From assembly GCA_951812925.1 (NCBI GenBank), contig OX638372.1, positions 1,612,001 to 1,676,000 on the forward strand: a stretch of 64,000 nucleotides of DNA, given 5' to 3'. The stretch is from Calliopum simillimum. Taxonomy: Eukaryota > Arthropoda > Insecta > Diptera > Lauxaniidae. Below the pieces are notes generated by a model that was not told the DNA's origin, did no database searches, and worked only from the letters and a program-made list of their open reading frames with translations. The position numbers and the translations under genes are program-made. Below, one piece after another: positions 55,401 through 64,000 of this stretch (positions within the stretch are counted from its first letter, which is position 1; each line of letters starts with the position of its first letter).

Positions 55401-56780
55401 TATTTATGTATTTCATCTATCTATGTATATATATAAAAATGAATTCCTTGCGTTAGTCTGCTTGACCGATTGAAACACCTTTTTTTTTTTGGTTTGTTTT
55501 CAACTATACTGAGGTAGTTTAAAAGGTAAGAAATTTTAATTAGGGTGCATAATAAGGGTGGCCCTGATACAAACATTTGTTTTAAACCGCATGTTCTCAA
55601 TGACCGCTTAATCGATTCACATAAAATTTACACCACATAATCTTTAAATTAAAATGCACTACAAAGACCTTATACATTTTATTTAAGGTGGCTATTTAGG
55701 GTGCGTCGCATAGAAAAATATGTTTCAAATAGTATTTTATCGAAGGCCACTTAATCGATTTATCCCTATGAATTAAAGTAGGAATTATGATTGATAATCT
55801 ATTATCAAATAAATTTTAGGTGGTAAGTTCATCAGGTTTTTTATAGAAATTGAGATAGCAACCGATTTTGTATCCCACTGTTAAATACTAACGTTTCAAA
55901 TATCCTAGCTAATTTCGAGTTTAATTTTTAAAAATTATTTATATCTATAGGAACATAGTATGCTGAAACAGCCAATTTTTATAGCTTTAATTAAAGGCAA
56001 AGACATGAGCAAAATTTAAAAATTATTTCTAAATTTTCAAATAATTTCTAAATATTCAAAATAATTTTGGATGATTTTTTTCCATGTCTCAAAATTTCAT
56101 ATTAAATAAGGCTGTACACTTTGAAAAAATTACTGATGCACATATTTGGAAAAATATGTCTTTTTATTTTCCATAAGCGACCAGAAAAATACTATCAAAA
56201 ATATATCAAAATGATATACAAAAAATGGATATCAGCCGCTGACAAAATTTTGATATCATTTTGATATACATTTCTGATACAATGACAAGAACTTGATAAG
56301 TTTTTTTGATCGGGCTATCAGGGATTAAATTTATTTTTTTCATTTTGTTGTACCGTGTAAACGGCAAGTTTAAAAAATTACTGCAACCAGCACATAGAGT
56401 ATGCGTTTCTTATATTTAGAATGTATGTAGTCCTTTTTTTTTTGTAAGGGTCTTAAAAACTATTTTTACTACATATGTACATACATACATCTGTATGTAC
56501 ATTTTTTTATTAAAAAATTTGAACAAAGTATATTACTTGGCATCTGTAAAAACTTACGTTCTAATCCCAGGTAAAATAGAACCTTTAAGTGAGCAGATAC
56601 TATTTCATCAATTGGCGGTTCGAGCACACGCTCAACAGCATTTTCGGGCATCTCTAGGTATAGATTGCGATTCATAATGTGCTTGTCCTTCATGGAAACA
56701 AATGAAGCCACCGTATCACCATCTTGTACTGACCAAGCGCGCCGCAAACCCGATAAATAATTGTTTAATGTGCCAAACAT
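48740..56780 (-). CDS. PCID2: PCID2, PCI-domain subunit of the TREX-2/AMEX mRNA-export complex (3 exons)
   Basis: Coding exons are 56780-56558, 55280-55040 and 49469-48740, giving 397 aa, close to the roughly 400 aa usual for the family. Phases fit: exon 1 leaves one base, exon 2 takes two and leaves two, exon 3 takes one. Donors are GTAAGT and GTTTGT, and both acceptors end in TAG. The protein reads like animal PCID2 throughout, including [60 protein letters not shown] and a C-terminus near [13 protein letters not shown]. The C-terminal half is the PCI/winged-helix domain. In flies PCID2 acts with Xmas-2 and ENY2 in nuclear mRNA export (established knowledge). The start at 56780 has A at -3. 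Intron 1 is 1277 bp and intron 2 is 5570 bp; intron 2 holds a 1.36-kb palindrome and several repeats. Confidence 0.95.
49677..51037. mobile_element. 1.36-kb palindrome in PCID2 intron 2
   Basis: Ends AGTACAATCATTTGG and CCAAATGACTGTACT, centre near 50360. Both arms include AAAATCAGTTTTTTACAAAT, TTGAAATTCTGAAAGAGC or complement, and GAACGGTGAGTCACACG. It shares modules with 27032-28392 and 44021-44400. No coding frame. Confidence 0.88.
51332..51501. mobile_element. 170-bp near-perfect hairpin MITE
   Basis: CCCAGTCTGCTAGACGGTTC and complement. Inner arms TTTTTTATCCGTTACGGATC are essentially identical, with the GGATCCGTTAC motif repeated. Confidence 0.88.
51647..52254. mobile_element. Foldback-like element with GGAAATAAGCCC repeats
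   Basis: Ends TATAATTGAGGAG and CTCCTCAATTATA, followed inside by TTTTTCAAAAGGGC and complement. Three copies of GGAAATAAGCCCTTYTGTT lie at 51851, 51881 and 52069. The layout resembles the foldback at 18408. Confidence 0.65.
52315..52392 (-). other. tRNA-derived (tRNA-like) sequence
   Basis: The minus strand reads GGCTGGTGCATTGGTTAACG (box A-like) and GGTTCAACTCC (box B-like), with GCCGGGC and GCCCAGGC as possible acceptor-stem ends. The anticodon arm is not clean, so a tRNA-derived SINE or tRNA pseudogene is more likely than an active tRNA. Confidence 0.55.
52984..53622. repeat. Inverted repeat in PCID2 intron 2
   Basis: ATATGAGGTGTAGTCGAACA then AAAGGTAACATTTCC, and the complement GGAAATGTTACTTTTTGTTC then GCTCCTCATAT. 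The AACATTTCC motif recurs in the loop. Confidence 0.7.
53218..53275 (-). repeat. RTE-like LINE 3' terminus only
   Basis: ATGTATGTATGTATTCTCCT then TTAACTCCTAGGAGGAGCAT is the complement of the 3' end at 47985-48036. Confidence 0.75.
53715..53865. repeat. Small inverted repeat
   Basis: AAAATGACATCGTAAAAGTT and AACTTTAATGATGTCATTTT around a short spacer; outer TGTATGATTTTTCTT and complement. Confidence 0.65.
53866..55039. other. PCID2 intron 2, 5' part
   Basis: A tandem CCGTTTTCGACCTGTTTTAA pair at about 54109-54156 and a short relative of the 23912 palindrome near 54165. Otherwise nothing recognised. Confidence 0.45.
55040..55280 (-). CDS. PCID2: PCID2 exon 2
   Basis: 241 bp. The acceptor is CAAATTTTAG at 55290-55281. 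It encodes [20 protein letters not shown] through [12 protein letters not shown]. The donor AATAG|GTTTGTT (GT at 55039-55038) is weaker than consensus. The open frame runs on for about 16 codons into the intron, but those residues do not belong to the family, and the split Arg codon AG|A joins correctly to exon 3. Confidence 0.93.
55420..55500 (+). repeat. Dispersed repeat in PCID2 intron 1
   Basis: TATATATATAAAAATGAATT then CCTTGCGTTAGTCTGCTTGA, a phrase I associate with dispersed, often Helitron-related, repeats in flies. Confidence 0.4.
56175..56326. mobile_element. Short copy of the GATATC foldback
   Basis: ATCAAAAATATATCAAAATG, GGATATCAGCCGCTGA and TTTTTTTGATCGGG match the element at 62901-63961. 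About 150 bp. Confidence 0.75.
56558..56780 (-). CDS. PCID2: PCID2 exon 1 (N-terminus)
   Basis: It encodes the first 74 residues plus one base, starting [16 protein letters not shown] and running to FYLGLE. The donor is C|GTAAGT at 56557. The start is the first ATG of the open frame and sits close to where the family starts. About 105 bp upstream lies a dispersed repeat (from 56887), so the core promoter is probably in 56781-56890. No clear TATA box was seen. Confidence 0.93.
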
Positions 56781-56886
56781 TATTTAATATTTTAATTTCA
56801 TAGGTATAAATTAATTCTTAACAAATTCTCAAACAAACAATCAATACTCTAGGACTTCGAATGACATTTGACCAGATGTACAAATA

Positions 56887-57060
56887 TAGAGGTAGCGCCA
56901 AATTGTCAAAACGAACAAAGCGGAGACAAAAAGGAACTTCTGTCAAACAGAAAAAAAGGAAACAGCAAGATTGTTGTTGTTTTGCTAGTTAATTTTGACA
57001 GAACTTGCTACAAAAAAGTAGAACAAAAAACGCCATTATTACGAATTTATTTCAAAACGG
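56887..57060 (+). repeat. Dispersed repeat upstream of PCID2
   Basis: AGGTAGCGCCAAATTGTCAA and AGTTAATTTTGACAGAA match the sequence interrupted by the hAT element (12248-12293, 13315-13420). Confidence 0.7.
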
Positions 57061-59001
57061 AAGTGCCGTTCCGGCAATGGGAGGAAAAGAGACGTATAGA
57101 CTTAATTTTTCTGGTTACCTCATGGAAAATCATGATACAATTTATAATGCCAGCTACACACGAGGCAACCGTTGGCTGTGAAAAATGCAGTCAACAATGA
57201 TACACACGAGCAGCGTAGCAAAAGTAAGGAGTGGTCCAATCTCCTCACATAAACAAGTATGTAATTATGTATATTAGCACAGCGTAGTGCATCACAAATA
57301 ACTTGAACAATGTTTCAATATATTGAATACTTGTTCCGAAATTTAAGTCGATTTTTTTCGAAATTTAGGTCGATTTTTGTTTTTTTTATATATATTTTTT
57401 CATTTTCATCGGGCGGCACTGACGATGTTTACAAATACCTGTTGCTATTCCAACATTTCTGAAATAAATTAGGCATGCAGGCAGTGTTTGCTTACCAATT
57501 CAAGACATACTTAAGTCATAAGGAATAAATGCTAGAGAATATTTCTTCATGTGTGATTTAATGCTACGGTAAAGCAATACGTGTTTGTACAATCAAGAAT
57601 TAGTTAACTAGTAAAGTTTAAAGAAAGTTAAAAGAAACTTTCTAATTTTTGAACATGGTCCAAATTCAATAATTGTTGCCGAGGACAGTAACGGTAAAGC
57701 GATTTAGGTCATTTCAGGGCTCCTATGTCGTTGGCTAATGCTTAAATAACGACAGTTACCTATGTAACATTTAGTAACCGTTAGACCGTAATCGAAATTC
57801 CGGTATTTTTTTAAAAGCCGCTTCAGACCATGGCTGAATTACCCTGGTTTTTTGAAAAATAAAAAAATTAAAACAAAATAAATTATAAACAATAAAAATT
57901 TGACAGTCAGAGAAAAAATCAAACAGAAAAACATAAAAAAATTACTTCTCAGATAGTCTGAAGTGCCTTTAAGAAATAGCCATAAAATCAAAAATTTAAT
58001 TTGATTTTGGATCGATGGGCTGAGCTATCCAGCCAGAGGAGGGGCCTAATTAATAGCCTTATCATGTATGACATAAACCTCATTTTTCATTTATGTAAAC
58101 AGCTAAGTTGATCAGATGCATTTCAAAATCTGGAGCAACATACCAAAATTGCTTTATTTGATTAGAATGAGTATCAGAATTTTAAGCAGAATAGTAAAAT
58201 CACTATATTTGAGTGGGTATCTAAGCAGCAAATTGATTTTAAATATTTTGATTCAATTTTGCTACGATGATAGGAAAGTGGCAGCACTGATAGCTGCAAA
58301 ACCCACTCAAAAAACTGCGCAAGTTTTCATAGAGCGCCAGAGCGCCAAATGAGAAGTTTAATATTGCTACTATTGCTTACGCTCTTCAAAATTTAGAACA
58401 AAGCCAAGATATCACACGGCAATACGGCAATAACAGAGCGAATATGACACTCACACATAATCCGATTTTAGGTCGAATTATCATTTTATTATTCGTTAGA
58501 CATTTCAATGCGCGAATATTTTCGTTCGCATATGAGAACGTTGTTATTTTCGCACATTTGTTTATATTCTCTTGGCTGTATCCTGATTCAATACCATGAT
58601 ATAAGCGTTGCCATTGTGACACTTTCGGTGTCACATGTGACACTAATTTTTTGGCTGTGACACCGAAAAAATATCAGATTTTCGTGACACCACGATTTTC
58701 CACAAGGTGTCACGGACTATTAGGCTATTTTATTTATTTAGTAAGTGCGGCTAATTGAAAAAGTAGTTTCGATCTCCAAAAAGTACTTTCCCGCATTGAA
58801 TTAAAACATCTGGCAGCACCTTGTACCTTATTTTAATTAATTTGTTCAAAAAATTCCATTTATAACATGCAAATTTAATTTATTTTATCTAACAAATGAA
58901 TTGTCAACGTAGTGCGACGTTTGAAAATCTAATTTCAACAGGTCTCAACATTTCGTACCGCAACGACACGATTTCAGTAATCGCTTAGAGCTAGTTTACA
59001 T
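57061..59001. other. Non-coding; GTGTCAC cluster at 58610-58715
   Basis: GTGTCAC/GTGACAC occurs about seven times in 58610-58715 in both orientations. The rest is unassigned. Confidence 0.45.
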
Positions 59002-59444
59002 AGACATTCATAATCAAAATAATCATGAATTTTTTTGCTCCATGATTAAAACTACATTTTGTTCACATTCATGTGATTTTAGATTACTAGTACTATTTGA
59101 CTACTTTTTTAATGCTATTTATGTTAATACTTTTTTGTATTATTTTTTCCAGCCACAAATTTGTGTCAAACTGTGAGTTAATTTTGTTTGGGCTCAAAAA
59201 TTTTGTTGGTACTGATTCAAAGATTGCTATTAACCATTTATTTCATTCGCAGATTTCTTCACGAGAACTGTATTATTTTACTCCTAAAAGGAACAAATTG
59301 TCAAACATTTTACAACACAACACTGTTTTTATGAAATATTTTACAACACAACTCGTTTGATTTTGTGAAGTGGCATCGTTTGCTCATTCATTTCATGATT
59401 AAAATAATCACCAAATATATGATTACTTTGATTATGAATGTCTT
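59002..59444. mobile_element. Terminal-inverted-repeat element, 443 bp
   Basis: AGACATTCATAATCAAA at the left and TTTGATTATGAATGTCT at the right (one-base difference), with ATAATCATGA-type subterminal repeats. Confidence 0.65.
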
Positions 59445-59607
59445 AATTTGTTGGTTATTTTTTTTAATTCAATTACGAATAAAATGAGCCATGTCGGATC
59501 AAAATTGGTGCTTGTTCAACAAAATTAGATATTAAAGCCTTTTTTAACTTGTTTGGCTGCATTGAATAAAAGTAAAATAAAAAACCTTTTTAAAAAAATA
59601 ATAAGAC

Positions 59608-59721
59608 GATTCCTAAAAACGTGTAAAAGCCTCGAGAACCTCGTAAAACTGTCAAATATTGTATTGATTTTGACAACTTTTACGAGGTTTTCGAGGCTTT
59701 TACGAGTTTAAAGGAATCCCC
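59608..59721. mobile_element. 114-bp hairpin MITE
   Basis: GATTCCTAAAAACGTGTAAA and its complement, with CCTCGAGAACCTCGTAAAA inside. Same family as 42058-42185. Confidence 0.85.
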
Positions 59722-59760
59722 CAAATATTTTTTTAATTTCCTCTTACAAGTTTATTATTA

Positions 59761-60646
59761 GGGTAAGGGAGGGAAATATGGACCACCCATCTTTCTTTTT
59801 TAAATAAAACCCAAAATACATAAAACAAAACAGTTAATTTTATGTCATCCAGTAAAGGAAACAATTTACCTTTATTCTGATTCCCTTTTAGATAAATATC
59901 TCATCAGAATAAAGAAAAAAAATTAAAAAACTGATAATACTCAAAATGAAGATAAAAAAAAGTGTAGTGTAATATGGACCATATAGTCCATTTGGTACAG
60001 AAGTTACATATAAAAATGTCACTTCCACATTCGGCACATTTTTCATGACTCCAAGAACGTCAGATAACACATTCAACCCAAAATTCGCCACGTCGATCTT
60101 CTGAGTAAAGGGTGTTACATTATATGCATTTTTTTATCATTTTTTCCTTTGTAGTTAACGAATTACATATAATGACCATCAAACTCGTCGTGAAAACTGC
60201 AACTAGATTCCCCATCTGAAAAAGATGATAAATACATTTGTTTTTGAGGCCTTTTTCTTTAGTGGTCCATATTACCCACAGCACGTGTTGATGAAATAAA
60301 TGGTTTTTTTTATCAAAAACTCTTTTGGTTAATGAACTAATTTGTGCTAATAAATTATAAATGGTATTCACTGACTTTATATAATTAACCATTTATTTAA
60401 AAACGCGATGTCTTTAAAGTGAAATAATGAAATATACTCACTAGAAAAAAATTATCACTGATCTTTTTTTTAGAAAATCAACTTTACAGAAACATGCGAC
60501 TTCACCGAAAGCTAAAATCGCCCTATTATAAGCTTTAGGTATTAGCGTTAAGTTTGAACATGAATAACGGTAAATCCTATGTATGCAGTGGGAAATAACC
60601 GTGTGGTCCATATTACCCACGTACTCCGTATTTCCCTCCCTTACCC
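59761..60646. mobile_element. TA-flanked terminal-inverted-repeat element, 886 bp
   Basis: Ends GGGTAAGGGAGGGAAATA and complement, flanked by TA (59759-59760, 60647-60648). Repeated TATGGACCA/TGGTCCATA subterminal motifs. The short frames inside are hydrophobic or unremarkable. Confidence 0.8.
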
Positions 60647-60799
60647 TACTTTTTTTTATTCAGAAGTTTTTTTGAACTTTTTGAAATTAAAGTCTTTAGA
60701 GACTGGTTCAGACCAAAACTTTTATGCAGAACAAATTTGCAGCGAATTATTTGAAAAACTTTTTGAATAAAAGTTACAAGGTCGGAAAAAAAGCCATAA

Positions 60800-60906
60800 T
60801 GGTATTCGTGAATCGATATTGCAGGGGAATTTTTCTTAAGCTGCAATAGAGAACGTACGGCAGTCTGAGGAAAACTCCCCGAGAATATTTATTTACGACA
60901 ACCCCC
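60800..60906. mobile_element. Diverged copy of the 109-bp hairpin MITE
   Basis: TATTCGTGAATCGATATT, ATAGAGAACGTACGGCAGTC, GACAACCCCCA. Its complement aligns over the whole length with 16689-16797. Confidence 0.75.
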
Positions 60907-61625
60907 ATTGTTAAACACTCTTTGTCGTTTCAATATATTTTCAGAATCTGAATTTAGAGATGGTACGACGATAAAAACTAAAAACTGCTTACAAACACTA
61001 GTCAAAACTTCTATATGATTGAATATAATACATAAAATTTAAAGGTGTCATGACTCCAATATGTACAATCAGAAGGTGTGTCTATGAAACCTTTTTGGAA
61101 TCGCTATGACACTCTATCTTTTAAGTTGTTGGCAACGCTGCTTGATATTAACATATGTAGATATGTATGTAAGTAAATGTGTTAAAAATTGAGAGCGAAA
61201 AATCGCATTGTTGCCAAAATCTAATTAAAGCAACATCAATTTTTGAACTAAGATAATTTGTTTACAATTTATGAATACAAAAAAATTTTAATTACATAAC
61301 TTTATTCTTAACCCTTTCGAACCTGCTGGGACAATATGTCCCAAAAAATTTTTAAAAAGAAAAATAGTTTAATATGAGTAAATGTCCGATACATTGTATC
61401 CAATAACTTGTTTTCAAATTACTCAATTTAAAAATTTTTTTCGCAGTACGCTTTAGAATGAATACACCAAAATTATTATCAAGTTTTTTCCTTATTCAGT
61501 CATATTTACTCAAAAATGGCAAACGAGCTAGGAGTTCGAAAGTCAATAATAAAAATTTTTCGAGACCACCAATGGGGACTATCAATAGAGTAGCTCGGAA
61601 TAGCAAAGTAAATGTGAATTTGGTA
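60907..61625. other. Non-coding, nothing recognised
   Basis: No gene supported. A small palindrome GGGACAATATGTCCC lies at about 61329-61343. Confidence 0.4.
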
Positions 61626-62834
61626 CCGTAAGCAGGGGTGACTTTAACATCCGGAGGCGACTTTAACCGGCAAAGAAAAAAGATTAAAAACGTAATATTA
61701 TCATCTAAAAGACTAGTTATCGATTTATATTGGGCCAATCAGTATTCTTGAAGTATTGGCCTTTAACGTCTGTTTCCAATATTTGAATTGAGCGCGAACT
61801 TCAGATATATTGTGGCATTTTCCAAAAGTTATCTGATGTCACATTTTTTAACGCTCCGAAAATTACTACTTATTGACTAGAAGGAAAATTGCTGGCGTTA
61901 GGCGAGGGATATCACTGGAACAATTATTTAATTTTTTTCCCTAATCAATCGACTTTGATGGATATATTTGCCTCTAAGTATTTTGAATGCATTTTTATAT
62001 GAGAATATGTTAGAAAACAATGTTTTTGGGGTGACTTTGAACCGGTCGAAAGCCACCCCCAAAAAACTTTGTATTGTTAGGCTGGCTCAAAAGAAATCCA
62101 AACTCGAGCCATATTGACGCCCAAAACACTGGGTATGGTGAACTGTAGTGAAAATAAAGTCTAGTCTTTCGCCAAAGTGAAATTATTTTTTCCTTTTGAT
62201 CTTTTTAAATCAATTTAATATTTTAATGAGAACCCAAAAAGGATATTTGCTATTATTTATTTAGGAAATTTCGCAAAAAATTAAGCCACCGAAGCCCTTT
62301 AACAAAAGAGGAATACTAATACCAAGAATACTAAGAATTTCTTTCGTTTTTAAATTTTTTGAATCAAGTAATTTTTGTTTTCTAATGTTCAATGGATTTT
62401 TAACTTGTTTTTGTGGATATTTTAAGTTTTGCTTAGCCTTTGATATCAGTTTTATTATTTGATGTAGCATATGTACAAATAAGTAAAACATACCAAAGGC
62501 TGAAACCAAATTTATCAAAAATTTTAGTTTTTTTTTAATCTCGTCCTTGAAAACATCCCATAACCTAGACCGATATCCTATATAAATATACCAAAATGTT
62601 TAGAGAATTTTAGTGAACAAAACCTGATACTTTGATTTTGCATCGTTAAAGGTACAGCATATAAAATCAATGAATGAAATTTTTCGGTTAAAGTCACCCC
62701 ACCCTTGAGGTGACTTTAACCCACTTACAAAAATATTATTTTAAAATGACTGTAATTACTTCGCACAAATTTTGTTATAAGCTCCTAATCTTGAAATTTC
62801 GGTTTTTTGGTATCAAAGTCACCCCTGCTTACGG
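61626..62834. mobile_element. TA-flanked terminal-inverted-repeat element, 1.2 kb
   Basis: Ends CCGTAAGCAGGGGTGACTTT and complement, flanked by TA (61624-61625, 62835-62836). GGTGACTTTAAC/GTCACCCC motifs recur inside. No recognisable transposase. A stray end-like TACCGTAAGA lies at 62861. Confidence 0.82.
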
Positions 62835-62900
62835 TATCAAAAGTTCAAGTTCAATGGTAGTACCGTAAGACAAAAGTCACATAAAGTACTTTTTTACATA

Positions 62901-63961
62901 CCCGATCAAAAAAAGTATATCAAAAATATATCAAAATGATATCAAAAATTTGTCAGTGACATACAAATTTTTGATAAAAAAAGGATATCACAGTGATATA
63001 CGGAATGTAACGCTTTTTGTATATCACCATGATATCAAAAAAAGATATCAAAATGATATCAAAAAAAGATATCAAAATGATATCAAAAAAAGATATCAAA
63101 ATGATATCAAAAAAAGATATCAAAATGATATCAAAAAAAGATATCAAAATGATATCAAAAAAAGATATCAAAATGATATCAAAAAAATATATCAAAATGA
63201 TATACAATTTTTGTACATTTCTGATACAAAAATGACAACCAATTTTGGGTCCGATAACTAAAGTGACGCAGATTATGGCCAAATTTTACAATATTGTGGT
63301 TAATCGTCGTCAACTAGTTTTTTTTGTACTCAATTATATTTTTCATATGCTTTTTCACTAATTTCATGGCAAAACTCACTTCTTACTAAAATTGGCTGCT
63401 CGTCCGTTTTCCATACTTTTAGTTTTCCCAACCACAGGCCACATGCAGCAACTGAATGGAGTGTCGGTTTTTTTGCACTCAATTATATTTTTGTGCTTTT
63501 CACTAATTTCATTAGAAAATTAACTTATTCACTAAAATTAGCTGCGCGTTCGTCTTCTATAATTATCTTTAAATAAAATTCACAAACGAAAACGTAAAAT
63601 TTGACATATCAGCAGCTGATAAATTTTTGATATACATTTCTGATACAAAATTGTTATCAGCGGCTGATAAATTTTTGATATCATTTTGATATACATTTCT
63701 GATACAAAATTGACATGTCATTCAATGATATCAAAAATATATCAAAATGATATACAAAAAATGGATATCAGCCGCTGATAAGTTTTTGATATCATTTTGA
63801 TATACATTTCTGATACAAAATTGACATGTCATTTAATGATATCAAAAATATATCAAAATGATATACAAAAAATGGATATCAGCGGCTGATACATTTTTGA
63901 TATCATTTTGATATACATTTCTGATACAATGACAAGAACTTGACAAGTTTTTTTGATCGGG
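62901..63961. mobile_element. Foldback with GATATC arrays and CCCGATCAAAAAAA ends
   Basis: CCCGATCAAAAAAA at the left, TTTTTTTGATCGGG at the right, TA on both sides. The interior is built of ATATCAAAATGATATC-type words in both orientations, including a 24-bp array at about 63033-63200 and three repeats of CAGCNGCTGATAAATTTTTG. A short copy is at 56175. Confidence 0.85.
63033..63200. repeat. 24-bp tandem array, 7 copies
   Basis: Unit GATATCAAAAAAAGATATCA plus AAAT, nearly perfect. Long open frames on both strands (for example KKRYQNDI repeats) are by-products of the 24-bp period. Confidence 0.9.
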
Positions 63962-64000
63962 TATTTGCAAAGTTTTACAAATTATTAACTTAGAATATAA

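Noticed and set aside
56868..57200. 110-codon plus-strand frame upstream of PCID2
   Set aside because: It starts in a dispersed repeat also found at 12248/13315, with no recognisable domain.
62950..63282. Open frames on both strands with repeated KKRYQNDI or FDIILIS units
   Set aside because: They are the translation of a 24-bp DNA repeat, which keeps several frames open on both strands; not a protein.

Overview
The window is AT-rich, intron-dense nuclear DNA from a fly. Two conserved genes lie on the minus strand and are recognisable as fly proteins. The transposon set (mariner, hAT, piggyBac, PIF/Harbinger, an errantivirus-type LTR element, Jockey/CR1-like and RTE-like LINEs, many foldback elements) is typical of a large brachyceran genome. 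A tephritid fruit fly is my best guess; this is inference.

Host genes. (1) PCID2, the TREX-2/AMEX PCI-domain subunit, is complete in three exons (56780-56558, 55280-55040, 49469-48740, minus strand; 397 aa). (2) Two exons of discs large (dlg1, S97/L27-type isoform) lie at 48493-48369 and 23862-23731, minus strand, in compatible phase. A candidate alternative first exon at 29209-28997 ends in the same phase. The dlg1 exon carrying the end of the L27 region has its acceptor only 110 bp past the PCID2 poly(A) signal and needs an upstream exon, so PCID2 appears nested inside a dlg1 intron on the same strand. The PDZ, SH3 and GK exons would lie beyond position 1.

Layout. 1-8.7 kb: a 670-bp foldback with 9-bp target duplication, a deleted mariner, a 917-bp palindrome, a 5'-truncated LINE and a smaller palindrome. 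8.7-20.2 kb: a hAT MITE with a nested palindrome, a composite repeat hit by several later insertions, tandem repeats, and a foldback made of AAATAACGCCCAA blocks with a perfect 9-bp target duplication. 20.2-22.6 kb: a dead Harbinger transposase gene split by a 129-bp tandem array. 23-32.7 kb: dlg1 intron sequence carrying palindromes of 2.2, 1.4 and 1.3 kb, a piggyBac-type MITE and a TAA-flanked element. 34.7-41.9 kb: a gypsy-group LTR retrotransposon with two LTRs that look identical, but with a changed protease active site, an in-frame stop and almost no env. 42-48 kb: more palindromes, a second deleted mariner and an RTE-like LINE tail. 48.4-56.8 kb: dlg1 exon and PCID2. 57-64 kb: several terminal-inverted-repeat elements, ending in a foldback with a 24-bp array.

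The most striking property is the number of long imperfect palindromes (about twenty, 0.1-2.2 kb). Several unlinked ones share short modules such as GAACGGTGAGTC, so they look like one modular superfamily without protein-coding capacity. They are candidates for non-autonomous foldback transposons and for long-hairpin (hpRNA/endo-siRNA) transcripts.
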